The notes: generated by a model not told the origin, from the sequence alone. DNA of 49,706 nt from Naegleria lovaniensis (GCF_003324165.1 NW_025407898.1:1-49706); one strand, 5' to 3'; numbered from the stretch's first letter, positions 12,083 through 24,541 are shown. Made by a program: numbers and translations.

Positions 12083-13677
12083 ATGTTGTTTCAAAACACT
12101 TGTAAAAAATTGATACATCATCCAACAATGATCGACTCATTCATGCCTTCGGAATCCATTATTCTTCACTCAATAGCAACAACAAATGACAACCAATGTC
12201 AGAGTGGTTGCAACCCTACCATAGATGATGCAATCTTTCGAGAATTAATGACTGATCCAACATTATGTTGTGATGAAATTGTTTCCGATTCAAATCTTCT
12301 TTTACAACACAAGTACGAGGAGTGCAGAAAGAGTTGGAATCGAGCCATTGACAAGTATCCCTCTCTCATCTTGTATTGCAACAGCCAATCTCAAGTTATT
12401 TCATGTATTCAATGGATTAGGAGGAAGAATATCAATATACTTCAACATCCCATTCGTATTCGTTCTGGTTCACACAGTTACGAAGGATTTTCAACTGACA
12501 ATAAGGCAATTGTGATTGATGTTTCTCGAATTAAAAACATTTCCTTAAATGAACACCAGTCCACTGTGACCATTGGTGCCGGTGTGCAAAATGCAGAATT
12601 GAAAAGGCCCTACAAGAGGCAGGAGGTCAGTTTGTATTTCCTGGAGGTGCCTGTCCCAGTGTAGGAGTGGTTGGATATTCATTGGGAGGAGGTTGGAGTT
12701 TTGTTTCGAGAGCCTTTGGTTTAGGATGTGACAATATCATGGAATTGGAAATGATTGATTTCAATGGAAATATTCTCCAAGTCAATGAACATGAACATGC
12801 AGATTTGTTTTGGGCTTGTCGTGGAGCAGGAAATGGAAATTTTGGCGTCATTACATCCATGACCTTGCGAGTGCATCGAGTAGTACCTTCACATCCAATG
12901 GCCTCCTTAATCATGCTCAATTATTCTCATTGCTGTCCTGTGAAAATGGCTTCCATGGTGAATTCTTGGCAAGACATTATGAATCAAGCACCTTCGAGAT
13001 TTAATGGAAAAATTAACATGTACCATTGTGGAAAGGATGGTATAGGTTTCAATTTGATTGCCGTTCTATTGGGAGAGAAACAAGAAGCTGTGAATTGTTT
13101 ACAGGATTTCTTGAGTAAATGTCCGGATGAACCAGGATGGGACACAGGTGGACAATCGTCGTGTGTAGCCACTGTGGAGTACATGCCTATTCATGAAGTG
13201 TTTAAAGCCATTGGAGATATTCATCCGGAATATGAAACCTTTAAATCATCTGGAAGATTTGCGTCGAGAGATTTCACACTTGAGGAAATTCAAAATTTCA
13301 TCAACATTGTCCAACACAAGCCACAGAGCTCCATCTATGCTGCCATTTCTCTGTATGGATTGGGAGGTGTCATTCATGAGGTACCAAAAGAACACACTGC
13401 ATTTGCGTATAGGGATGCCAAATCAATAATTGGAATTCAAACTCAATGGAAAGATTCAAAGCTTCATGCCAACGAGAATTCAGAATGGGTAGTAGAGATG
13501 ATGAAAAACGAAATAATTCCTCTCACCTGTGGATCTTTCATTAACTTTCCATTGCTTGAATTGGAGGATTACAAGAAAGAATATTTTGGTAGTGATAGAG
13601 AGACGTTGCAACGATTGGAACGAGTCAAGAACAAGTATGATCCATTGAGGGTTTTCACCTTCCCACAAAGTTTGTAG
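12083..13677 (+). CDS. Berberine-bridge-like FAD-linked oxidase with a one-base frame break
   Basis: The ATG at 12083 opens a frame that runs into a stop at about 12662. The same protein continues in the next frame through 13677; with the break ignored the product would be about 531 residues. The PCMH-type FAD domain shows RSGSHSYEG, whose histidine is the covalent flavin ligand in the BBE family. Beyond the break it shows PGGACPSVGVVGYSLGGG, whose cysteine is the second flavin ligand, so a bicovalent FAD is likely. GNGNFGVIT is typical of the flavin domain, and the C-terminal BBE motif KYDPLRVFTFPQSL is present. Family members oxidise sugars, alcohols or alkaloid precursors with oxygen; the substrate here is unknown. 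The break lies near 12600-12606, in a run of four A where a one-base length change accounts for it. There is no signal peptide. Confidence 0.8.
12600..12606 (+). other. Frame break in the FAD oxidase at an A-run
   Basis: The upstream frame reads GVQNAEL and then loses similarity. The downstream frame begins KALQEAGGQF, which is the expected continuation of the flavin domain. The change sits at AAAA. It may be an assembly error at a homopolymer or a true frameshift. Confidence 0.7.
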
Positions 13678-13884
13678 ATGTTATTGATAACTTGAACATG
13701 GTTTCTTAGAGAATGTAAATTTGGCAGAAATGAAACCCATTGAAATTTTGAATATAGAACAAAGGCATCAACTACACAACGGGGAATATTGCTGTAAAAC
13801 ATAGCCATCAATTCGAAATTTACCTTAATGGTGAACATATCATGACTTAATGATTCATGTTTAGAAATGAGCGACCAATTATTA

Positions 13885-14820
13885 TTACCACCTAATTTTG
13901 AGCCCTTTGTTGGCCGCTTTCACATTAAACTTTCCAGAAACATCACCCTCTTCTTCATCAATTTCTCCTCCGCGTCCATCCACACAGTAAATAAATTGTG
14001 ACAAGTTTTCTGGAACTGTTAGACCTAGCTCCAGAGCTCCGCGCCTCATTGTATTCTCGTCAATAATCTTTTTCAGCTCGATATCGATTTCCCACTCACT
14101 GGAAAAATCATACACATAGGACATGTATCGATATTCATTGTTAAGTACATCATCGAGACGAACCTTACGTTCTTCCTTTCCTTTTTCACTCATGGTCGTG
14201 TCAGAATAAGTACCACGGTGTGTTTGAAATTTGTGCAAGTGGCAATCTGACCACGAGAATGCATTCATGATAATATCGTGGAAATGATGTAAAGTAGTGT
14301 TGAGAGTAGGAATACGAATCACTCGATGGAACTTGTGTGCAGGTAAGGCAATTTTCACTTCATAGAAATTGTTACTTGTTGAAGGAGATGCTTTGGCAGA
14401 ACTGCTACTACTTCCGACAGAAGAATTTGCTTTGCCGGATTTTGTGGTTTGACCAGCAACCAACTTGGGAGCTTTTTTACTTGGTGGTTCAGCAAAGTCT
14501 TCATCTTCTTCTTCCTCTTCATCTTCGTCATACTCACTGTTCCATTCTTCGTCGTACGAGCTGTCATCACTATTTTCATAATCGCTCAAATCATAAAGAT
14601 CTTTGGACACTTGTTCCATTTGACACCTGAACAACAAGGCGGAAAACCTATCCAATTGCCGAAAGGTTAATGGGCTTGTTCTGATCGTTTCACAAATTTC
14701 CTTCTTGTATTTTTCAATGAATTTTTGATCCGAGGATGGCAAAGGAGGGTCCTTTCGTTTTTTTTGTGCAGCCTTAGACTGTGATGATGATGAGCTTCCT
14801 GTTGTTTGCTTTTTTCTCAT
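13885..14820 (-). CDS. pRiA4b ORF-3-like domain protein
   Basis: A single exon of 311 residues. The N-terminus is very basic (KKQTTGSSSS, KAAQKKRKD), followed by a helical segment and an acidic stretch (about residues 85-105, EEEEEDEDF), then a Ser-rich linker. From about residue 153 to 255 the sequence fits the plasmid pRiA4b ORF-3-like family: YEVKIALPAHKFHRVIRIP, a central FHDIIMNAFSWSDCHLHKF, RKVRLDDVL, and YMSYVYDFSSEWEIDIEL. The domain is widespread in bacteria, often beside mobile elements, and also occurs in some protists. Its biochemical role is not established. The long low-complexity N-terminal extension looks eukaryotic. The ATG at 14820 is the first real ATG in frame. The gene converges with the FAD oxidase. 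There is no signal peptide or membrane segment, so it is probably nuclear or cytosolic. Confidence 0.75.
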   Translation of the reverse strand: MRKKQTTGSSSSSQSKAAQKKRKDPPLPSSDQKFIEKYKKEICETIRTSPLTFRQLDRFSALLFRCQMEQVSKDLYDLSDYENSDDSSYDEEWNSEYDEDEEEEEDEDFAEPPSKKAPKLVAGQTTKSGKANSSVGSSSSSAKASPSTSNNFYEVKIALPAHKFHRVIRIPTLNTTLHHFHDIIMNAFSWSDCHLHKFQTHRGTYSDTTMSEKGKEERKVRLDDVLNNEYRYMSYVYDFSSEWEIDIELKKIIDENTMRRGALELGLTVPENLSQFIYCVDGRGGEIDEEEGDVSGKFNVKAANKGLKIRW

Positions 14821-14968
14821 TTTTTTCAAAATAAAAATTGAATTTTTTTTACAATTTGATTTTCAAACTCCATCGTATAGTGTCACCCCTAATGTTGCTT
14901 CTTTGAGTTATCTATCGACGATTGAGCTCGTCATGGTTTTAATTAATTATGAATTGTTGTCAAAAAAA

Positions 14969-15139
14969 ATGTCTACGTACTATGGCCGAGGTGGTTTCAT
15001 GATTATAATTTTCATCACGTTGACATTATGGTCATTGGTTTGCAAACCAAATACGAACACTGCCAACTGCCATGATCTACTCTCCAACCTCCATTACCAC
15101 CAACCAATCACTACCTTCGCTTTTCGTACAACCAAATGA
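14969..15139 (+). other. Short frame with a signal peptide just before the receptor kinase
   Basis: The ATG at 14969 opens MSTYYGRGG, followed by a hydrophobic core (MIIIFITLTLWSLVC) that looks like a cleavable signal peptide. This frame ends at 15139. The kinase ectodomain is read in another frame, from 15072 or slightly upstream. A one-base frame change between about 15024 and 15100 would join the two, giving the ectodomain the signal it needs. No intron with matching phase was found. Confidence 0.5.
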
Positions 15140-18100
15140 TACTCCATCACTACACCGGATCGAGCATAATTTTTCAATATTTAATGATGCACGGAATAAT
15201 TCTCAAAATTTTACAAATTGCATGAACATAGAGACTCCCTGTCGGTCCATTGGCGAGGCTTTGAACGCCATTATTTATTTATATGAAAATGATTTAATTG
15301 AACGACTCGCTGCTCGTATCATCTTGTTAAGAGATGTTTCGGGAAGTTTAGTCTATTCCTATCAACAATGTCATAATTTCGATATCTACAGCAAGAACAT
15401 TATATTTGAAGAGGTAGTAATATCTTCTTTAAATGACACTGAAACAATTTCAATAGATTGTTTTCATGCTATTTTTATAATAGGAACATCTGGAGTTACA
15501 AATGGATTTAGAAAATTAACATTTTCACACATCCACATGAAAAGAATGAGGTTTTATTGGAATGAAAACCCTCTACAGCAAGTGTCATTTCAACATGTGA
15601 CGTTAGTTGATAGTAGATTTGAAGAAGAGTATATTTTTATGCCCGATATCATAAAGAAAGCACTGATTATTGAAGCTAGTACCATTCAAAAATCTAGTAT
15701 CCAGTTACGAAATAATTTCTCCTTAGAAATAGCAAACTCTACCATGATGATGGCAAATATTTCTATTGTTTTTGGAGCCAATATAGTTATTTCTTCGTGC
15801 CACATTTCAAATTTTGAATTTAAAGTGCTCACCAAAGACGTATTTCTATCCTCACCACCTGCAAAGATTCAGAATTATGGATTCATTGTTGAGAATAGTT
15901 ATATTGAAAATTCTAACTTTAGATTATATGGTTTTAACGAAATCAAGTTTAAAAACACACATCTCTATGCAACAAATTCTATATATCAATTATTTTCATT
16001 TTATAGCATGTTCTCCAACGTTGTTGCTCGATCAGGAAGACTACACATGTGGCTGGACAGAGTTAATGACGTCTCAATGTCAAATTGTAATTTTGATTCG
16101 TTGAGTGCGATCAATAGTGGCTCCCCATTGTTGAAAATTTCCTCCTGCTCGTCACTGACTCTTATTGGCATTATTAGCTCTAATAATATGGCCCCTCTTA
16201 TAAGTGTTTCAACGGGTCAAGTGGTATATATTAACCACTTTACAGCATATAACAACCAAGATGGACCGTGCTTGAAAGCTGAATTGGGTCAAATAATTGG
16301 AGGCACTCTCTTTCGGATTAACGATTTTAATTTTACGAACAACAAGTGCTCTTCGAATGGTTGTGCCATCTATGTGGAGGCTGATGAAATACAAATGGAT
16401 AATGGTCAATTGATGGGAAATCAGGGGAAAAACGGCGGTGCGTTGTTTGTTAGGAGCAAAGAACTACGCTCTATTATAATCAATTTCTTTAACAATGTTG
16501 CATTGTCGAAAGGAGGAGCCGTATTCGTTGATTCTCCTACAGTATCATTTGTGGCTTGCAGATGTGACGGTAATATGGCATACTTCAGCGGAGGGTGTGT
16601 TTATTCTCAACAACCAATTCCACGAACAGAGTTATATATTTTTTTCAATAACAATGTTGCAAAATCGTATGGAAATAATGTTGGAACAGAAATACAAGTA
16701 ACAAAATATCAGATGAAAGTACATTATGGCCAATTCAAGGTGATCACATTTAAAAGCAATTATACCAGTGTTCCTGAAATATTTCTTTATCCAGGACAAG
16801 AACTTCCCTCTATAGACCTTGAAATTTGGGACGTTAGCAATACAAAGATTTTGTTTTTGGAGTCACCTTTAAGGTTGAAACTTAATGATACCTCCCAAGG
16901 TTTTTCCATTTACAATCAAAATAATTCCAACACTCTTTCATTAGAGTCACTACAAGTAACAATCAATAATGCGAGTCAACAAGTTCTAAATACGAACATC
17001 TTCATTGATGATCACACTAGTATAAGCATTCCAATTAACATTTTACCATGTCCTGAAAATAAGACACTCGAAAAGACTCTCAACGGATTTGTTTGCATGG
17101 ATCGTCCACACATTCCCTATGAAATTGTCGTTCCAACAGTTTCTATATTGACATTAATATTAGCTGGCATAATTATTATTGGAACATATGGTATTACTCG
17201 AATTGTGAACTCGATAGCTTCCAGGCTGAGAACGTTAAAGGAAAAAGAGCAGGCTGAGAAAAGAATGGAAACTAAACTTATTGAAAAGAGAGTGGTTTTA
17301 ATGAGCCACAATGAAGACCATGAAATTCACACAGAATATCATACAATGGAAAACGCACCATTGTTGATCAATAGCACCAGCGATGGCGGGTCTTCGAATT
17401 CAAAACCAAAAACAACTCCACGATATACCAATTGGATTATCTCAATCAATGAAATTGAAATCATTAAGCGGATTGCTGAGGGAGGAAATGGTACAGTCTA
17501 TTTAGCAAGCTGGAACGGAAACAAGGTTGCTCTCAAGTCACTGAAAAGTACGGGTCTTGCAGGCGACGAAGGAAATGGAGATTTATCAGAAGATGATGAG
17601 TTTGAAAAAGAAGCTGCAGTATTGGGAAGTATGCGTCATCCGAATATTGTTCAATTTTTTGGAGTGATTCTGGCAGGAAAAAACAAGTACATGGTTGTCG
17701 AATATTTAGAAAAGGGAAGCTTGGATAAATTGATCCATGCCTCTAAAACAAAAGTTGAACCATTGGATATGTACAGAAAAATTGATATATTACTTGGAGT
17801 TGCAAAAGGAATGCATTATTTACATTCATTGAAACCGAAAGGAATAATTCATCGTGATTTAAAACCAGCGAATATTTTATTGGGTAAGTTGCGAAATGCT
17901 CTTCGAATTATATGTTGTGTGAGATTTATTGGAACGTCCATGATTTTGCCATACATAGATAATAATTTCACAGCCAAGATTTGTGATTTTGGTCTAAGCA
18001 AAGCATGGAGTGATAGTTGCACGAATTCTGTCACCACAAATATTGGAACCTTATTTTATATGGCAAATGTAAGTTAGTGTAATGAAGGTCTATGGTACTG

Positions 18101-18571
18101 TAATTATTGAATTATTCACGGAAATGAATTACTTAATAATTTTGTACCGAAAAGGAAATGATTGGAGGCGACTCTTCATATAACCACAAAGTAGACGTAT
18201 TTAGTTTTGCAATCATTATGTGGGAATTGTTTTTCGAGGAGAATCCTTATTTAAACTCGCAATCAGAAAAGCTTTTCAAATTCATGGAGAGACAAGATGG
18301 ATCTGCCGACACCTTAGGTGTCAATGTGTTGTTCAGAGTGATGCAAGGTGCCCGACCAATAATTCCATTTCAAACTGAGGATCAAATGAAACAATGGGTA
18401 CAAGAATATATGCATGATGATCACACTAATTCGAAAACTTCATTGGAGACCTTATATCTCATAATTCCTCAATACATTGAGCTCATGAAGGAATGTTGGA
18501 ATTCAAACTATCATGAAAGGCCCGAGTTTGGTGAGATTTGTACAAGATTAACTCGGCTCATGACCTCTTAA
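15072..18571 (+). CDS. Receptor-like protein kinase with beta-helix ectodomain (TKL type)
   Basis: Exons 15072-17883, 17959-18068 and 18155-18571 give 1112 residues. The ectodomain (about 1-675) has PTPC-like opening features (NIETPCRSIGEALNAI) and many short N/I/S-rich rungs, as in the polymorphic beta-helix repeats of protist surface proteins. A single membrane span lies near residue 690 (SILTLILAGIIIIGTYG). The kinase domain follows: glycine loop GGNGTV, ATP lysine in VALKSL, HRDLKPANILL and CDFGLS. The usual APE is replaced by ANE (YMANEM). The end of the domain has HKVDVFSFAIIMWEL and ERPEFGEI. The first intron is 75 bp, has no stops and is a multiple of three, so an unspliced message would insert residues in the catalytic loop between HRDLKPANILL and the DFG segment. 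The second is 86 bp. The start is uncertain: the signal peptide lies in another frame at 14969. It probably senses an external ligand and signals by Ser/Thr or Tyr phosphorylation. Confidence 0.85.
17884..17958 (+). other. 75-bp stop-free intron within the kinase catalytic loop
   Basis: The donor GTAAGT follows HRDLKPANILL plus one base, and the acceptor ACATAG restores LDNNFTAKICDFG. The length is 25 codons and no stop occurs, so retention would keep the frame and add a hydrophobic, Cys-containing segment. Confidence 0.85.
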
Positions 18572-18778
18572 TCATGAACCGCACAAGATAAGCGAGTTTG
18601 TCCTCTTCTTATTAGATCTCCGTGTTTCAGAAATCCATGGAATCTGATTCAATGGATTCACATTCTCGTTCAACAAGTGCGTCCTTCCACTCGCGAGAAC
18701 ATTCTTGAATTTGGGTGTTACATGAGAAGCAGGATGGTCTTTCCCAAGTTCACAAAAAATCTGAAACACCCAACAATA

Positions 18779-20289
18779 ATGGCCAACAACACGACTGCCG
18801 AGACCAACTATGTTGAGTTAGATGATTTGAAATCCACACTCTTGAATGACGACGCTGCAGCAGATCCACGTACTGATTATTACGTTTCGCAAGACAAGAC
18901 CATTCATACAACCCTCTCCGAAGTAGCAACAAAGAAACAGAAAAAACGAAAATTACGCATCATTCTCTCAGTGTGTTTGCTTTCTTGCTGTTGTATTGCA
19001 CTGTGGGGTGTGATTATTCTCTTTCTTATTGGTTGGTTTTCAATCGGAGATTATTTATGGCACGTTGCTTTTGGAATCGATCCCGAACATTGTGATCTTT
19101 TCCGAGAGAGTACCATTGCAAATTTTACCATTCTGCATGATTGTCCTCCTCTCACGGAGCCACAGAGTCAATGGAAAGATAAATTATCCAGGTATTGGGT
19201 TCCTCTGAATAAGACTGAAGCTGTGAAATTTAACAGTAGAGATGCTGATTGGTTACCGAATTTTGGTGAGTAGGACTATTTCTCAATTTGTACTGACATT
19301 GTACCATGAACATCTTTCATGAAACAATCATGAACTACTCTAATTTTGAAAATGAATATCATTGATATCAAGGACAAACGGAGATTGTTGGAACACTGTT
19401 AAAACAAGATTTCATTAATTCAACTTCAAAATTTGTAATTGTTGTTCATGGCTATAGAGTGTGTCGTTTTCGGTATGAAAGCATGCTACCTGCGGGAATT
19501 TTGTACCACCTAGGATACAATGTTTTACAAATTGATTTGAGAAATCATGGAGATTCACCAGTGTTCAAAAAAGTACCATATGTCTCATTTGGCAGTTTTG
19601 AACATTTGGATGTGTTGGGAGGAGTTGATTTTCTCACACAACGTTATCCATTTCTTGCAACAACTAATAACATTGGAGTGTTTGGAACATCTATGGTGAG
19701 TAGTAGTTTGTTCATATTTTGCTTGGAAATGTTCTATTTGATTTGCTAATTTTATCTGTATGTGACACATTAGGGAGCTGCAACATCAGTGGTTGCCTTT
19801 GCGAGAGAAACCAATCTTAAAGTCGCCTTTGTGGACTCTCCACCATGTGATGTTTTTGGAACGCTCTCGTTTGCTGCCAAGCAAGTCGTTGGTTCCTCAG
19901 CACTCGTCGACATTGCTCTTGCCGCTGTAAAAAGCGTCTCGATGATTAAGGCACCCTTAATGGGATTTCCTCCATTCCACAATGATCCCAAACAATTATT
20001 GACCAATTTGGATTTATCTGGAAATAGAAAATTATTCTTTTTGCAGGGAGTGGGTGATTTAGTGGTTCCCACGTTCAATCATTATGTCTGCTTGAATGCA
20101 ACGATGGAATCAGTGACAAGGAATGGTTACTCACGAGAAAATGTCGAGTCTTTTCTTGCAGACATTCATTATCCCTTTGAAGTGAAAGATCGAAAAAGAG
20201 ATTATTGTAACAATCATATTGCATTCATGTTTAATCGTTTGAACGAATTTGTGGACATGTTGGGAGGATTCTTTACAAGGAATTTATAA
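18779..20289 (+). CDS. Membrane-anchored alpha/beta-hydrolase
   Basis: Three exons, 18779-19265, 19373-19695 and 19774-20289, give 441 residues with introns of 107 and 78 bp. A hydrophilic N-terminus with a KKQKKRK stretch is followed by one strong membrane span (about residues 63-88, LSVCLLSCCCIALWGVIILF), suggesting a type II anchor. The hydrolase fold follows: VVHGY is the HG oxyanion strand, LRNHGDS is typical, and GTSMG is the nucleophile elbow, split by the second intron just after its Met. GVGDLVVP supplies the acid and NNHIAF the likely histidine. Fold members cleave esters, lipids or peptides; the layout resembles ABHD12/ABHD13- or BEM46-like membrane hydrolases, but the substrate is unknown. 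In-frame ATGs also occur at 18722 and 18734. 18779 is chosen as the start of the more typical N-terminus, with moderate certainty. Confidence 0.82.
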
Positions 20290-20451
20290 ATTCACTCTCA
20301 AATGAACACCTTACATTATTTTCGCGTGAAAATAGATGGCAAGAGAAAATAACATGGAAATTCTTTAAACTCAACAATGCAGCGTAGGTAATCTTTGACT
20401 TCGCCACTATGACTGTTGACATTTTCAACTGAACTTGACAAAGCAAAAAAA

Positions 20452-23400
20452 ATGTTCAAGAGCACATCAGCAGATGCCAGCAAGAACATTTGGCAAGAGA
20501 TCATAACACCATCAATCTCACAGTCATCTTCTGCTCCAAATTGTGTCGTCGAAAATTTAATAGCAAACGATCCCAAAGAACCCGAAGACAAAGATCTTCA
20601 TGTAGTGCCAATTCCACTCACACAATTCACTCTTTCACCACAACATTCGGAAGATTGTATTTTTAAAGGAAAACTCGCACCAGGAGTTTATAAATTATGT
20701 TTGGAGAGATTGATCAACGGTGATGAAGAAGGATCGAACCTTGAATTAATGGTTGATGCGGGCGATGCTGCACCAAGTAGTTTACACATCGTTCAAATGT
20801 CAAAGAGGCAGGCAACATGGTTGTCTTCGGAAGTTCAATTGTTCAACATGAATGGAGATGTTCAACGGGTAAGTAACAAATTGCCATTCAGATTTGATGT
20901 CATCATCACAATAACGACACTGGAAATCGTAACATGAATATATTCATGATGGTTCAAAATATTATTTCAAATTCATTTCCAATTTGGCCAAATTTTTATG
21001 TGCTCAGGATGACTTTATCCGTGTTGTTGTCAAAGTGAAAGCAACCACTCTAGTGACCTCGTGTACCTTCAAATTTAAACTGTTTGTCAAGAAGGTCAAA
21101 TTATTCGAAGAATCTGACATTCAATTGTCATTTAACGACAAGAAGAAAATTCAAATTCCGAATGTGAGTCCTGGAATTTACGAAGTCATCATTTCTCCTG
21201 CAGCTCTCACAACGCGCGTAGCTCCACTTCACGTTAAAGTATGTGCTTTCATCAAGAACGCAAAACGAAAATCATTCTTCCATAATCAAGTGGCAAAAGG
21301 AGTGGTACAAACCGATGGATGGATTTCTGATCGATTTATTGTGTATAACAATGTTGAACAACAGGAGGGAAATAGTGCAACTATTGATGTAAAATTGGTG
21401 TCACCAGAACCAAAGAGATCATCTGTTGCTGGATCGCCAGGAGCCAAGAAAGGATCCTCGCCAAATCTGTTAAATTCTGCACCAATGGTGTATTCCATTA
21501 CTGTTTTTCGTATTAGCACTGCAACTCGTAAGTACCAATGCTCGTTATATTCATCATTTTCATCAACCTTCTACATTGGTGACGAATTCGTTTTCACAGC
21601 AAGTACGGCTTCCATTTCACAAACTGAACTTCACTCTTTGTGTGGCCACTTGTTGACAAGAATTTACTATTCTCAATACATGAAAAGAAATGTCAGAGAG
21701 TTGGATTGTGTCATTAAACAATGTGAATACTATTGCAACGTGTTGCAACCAAGGTGTTCAGAAGAGCAATTATTCTATTTTCAACGAATTAAGGAAATTG
21801 CCATCATGAGAAAACAATATGTGAGAGAAGAAATTGAAAGTGAACGATCAGTGGGAATCACTCTTGCCAATTCGTCATTCCAACAAGAATTGGAGGAAAA
21901 GAAGCAGTTTAATGCTCACATTTACAATGCTCTTCATTCCTTTTCTCAATTGTCCACTCAACCCATTCACACTTTGTTACATGACCAGGTATTGGAGCAA
22001 CCATACGAACTCATTGTTGTGGAAGAGAAATTCCATGCAGGAAAGAAATGCGGCCCATTGTCCAATTTACTTAAACTATTATATGAAACAATTAAGAAGG
22101 TCAGAGAGGGAATTGAAAATCAACAACATGTAGACGTATCAAAGAACGCTCTTCTCATCCAGAAAATGAGATGGCAAAAAATTGTGGACTCTGACGATGA
22201 AGAAAACTGGAATTCTCGACTTGATCCAAACCAAGATGAAATGTTTTTCTTACAAGAACAAACGGAGAGTATTTTAAAAGCTTCCGAAGATGTGAATTCT
22301 GACAACAAGCAAGACAACGCTAGAGATGGTGAACATGTAGAAAGCAAGCGTAGTATTAATTTAGGTTTGAATGCATTGATGGGAATTGCATTGTTCACAC
22401 ACAATGACATTGTGCTCGCTCCGCAAGAGCCAAATTATTTATTTGAAAAAGTTTCAAGTGAGCACTTCCAAACCATCTACAAGCTGGCACAATTCTTAAT
22501 CGTTCAAGGTTTGAAGCATGTCAAGAAGAGTGAAATCATTCAACAAGCTCTCTCCAATGCAATCATAACCCACCAAATTGATCGATTGAATTCCATTACT
22601 CAAGAATTTAACAAATATATTTCTGAGGATGAAATTAAAAGAGTGGACCAAATAATTGATGCGATTCGATCTGAAAATGTAAAGGGATTTGGATTCTTGC
22701 TGAATCAACAAGAGTTGACTGCATGGAATGCATCCATGATGTCCTTCCAACTCACACAATTCAACTATGATCATCTAGTCCGCTCAGCTAAGCATGAAGG
22801 CTCTCACATTTTTGAGATTCAAGTGGACACCAATGGTTTTGACACGATGCGATCATTCTTCCAAAACTATAACGATGACAATTCCGCTGAATGTTCCGCT
22901 GGAGTCATTTCATTTATGGGTGACACTCACAGTGGAAAGTCAATGCTGATTAAGGAGGTTATTTATTCAGAATCAAAATTGGGAAAAAACAATCCAGTAC
23001 CTAAAGAAGCTGATGAATCAAGTTCCAGTCATTCTCCTACATCAGCGAATGTCACAGGATTTGCATGCAAAAATCGAACAAATCTTGAAACCATGCTCTT
23101 GTTGGACATGGAAGGAAGCAATGGAGGAGAAAAATTGCCGGAAGAGGAAGCGAATCAACCAAAGTTCAATAATGTAGAAGAATTAGAAGAATTTATGAAA
23201 CGACGAAGACTTTCTGCAAAAGAACACCTGTCACGACTGGCTTACACATGCTCTGATGTTTTTGTGTACGTTGCTGCTCTTGACATTGCAAACAATGCAG
23301 CAAAACAGCATTTGTTGGAATGTGTTGCTGAAGAAGCTCCAAAAGGTGTGCGTGATATTTTGGAGCCATCTCTTTGTCTAGTGTTCAACAAGTGCAGACA

Positions 23401-24541
23401 AGTCTATGACTCTGTGGAAGATTCAACTCGTATATTTTTTGAAAATCATGATCCACAACGGACATTGTTAAAATTCTATAAGAAAGTGACCGTAGTAACC
23501 ATTCCTGATAAGTATGCAAGCCCAACCTATTTTGAGAAGTCACAAACGAAAGGTATTCGAATGAGTGGAGAGAAATTATTCAAGAAACAAGTTGTCACGT
23601 TCACCTCCACCATACTCGACATGCTTTTTGAACAAAAACAACGAAAAAAGGAGCATGGAGCTTTGTTGAAATTTAACTCGTTTAGCGCATTTTTTGGATG
23701 CTGTGTAGATCGTTTGAATCATATAGAGCCCTTCATGCTTTCCTCTTTGATTACGCAAGTCTTGATTGATTCCCAAGATTCTGAACTGTACACTATTCAC
23801 AAGTTCTTTTCCAAAATTTATTTATTTTCTCCATTGAATAGAGAAAATTTTGTAACAGCTGTGAAAAAAGCTCTGACACTTTTACCATTAGTGTTTTTCA
23901 GAGATTTATATTCCAAAAATTTAGTTAGTACTATTGGGTTTGAGAATGTGATGAAAAGAAGAGATGAGTATTTGAACAAGTTAATAGATCAAGCCAAAAG
24001 GTTCCTTCAAATGGTTGACAAATCTAAACCATGTGATTATGTGTTTGGGGTGCATGGAAACAAACATTGTTGCAAGACAAAGAATACACATGGAGACTGT
24101 CATGTATGTGAAAAATCGGAACCGATGACTGTCAAAGGGTTATTCGAGTTCAAGGAATTGAATGAGCGTGAATTGGTAGCAATAGTGGAAAGTAATTTCA
24201 CAACATTAATGCACTTCTATGATACACAAAAGCCAACATCGTCAGAATTTGAGAAGATTATATATCGGTGTCAACATTTTGTAGTATTTACAACAGTTTC
24301 ATGGTTAAATGAGAAGAAGTATTGTAACGAACAGTTGTGCTGGTCCACAAAAGTAGAATGTCCAATTTGCTTACAATTTCCCATTGGCGGAATGAAAGAA
24401 TTATCTTGTCAGCATCACAATTGTCAATCATGCTTCAAGTTGCAGCAACTGACAACAAAGTTTGATAATGAGAATATTTTATTCTCTGAGGAAACACAAG
24501 TCAAGTTGAGCTGTATTGGATGCACTTTAAACAGACAGTAA
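20452..24541 (+). CDS. Large GTPase-like protein with C-terminal RING-like zinc module
   Basis: Two exons, 20452-20868 and 21008-24541, give 1316 residues. The first 300 or so residues look like two beta-sandwich domains (IPLTQFTLSP, GKLAPGVYKLCLERL, then PNVSPGIYEVIISPAAL). A long helical part follows. Near residue 775 a P-loop, GDTHSGKS, is followed about 60 residues on by LLLDMEGSNG, a G3-type DxxG, and by a possible G4 at VFNKC near 930. This order resembles large GTPases of the GBP/atlastin/VLIG kind, though G4 lacks the usual aspartate. A Cys/His cluster (KHCCKTKNTHGDCHVCEK) lies near 1150. The C-terminus has CPICLQF, SCQHHNCQSC and SCIGCTLNR, a RING-like zinc ligand pattern. The combination suggests a GTP-controlled ubiquitin ligase or scaffold, which is inference. 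There is no membrane span. The ATG at 20452 is the first in this frame. Confidence 0.75.
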
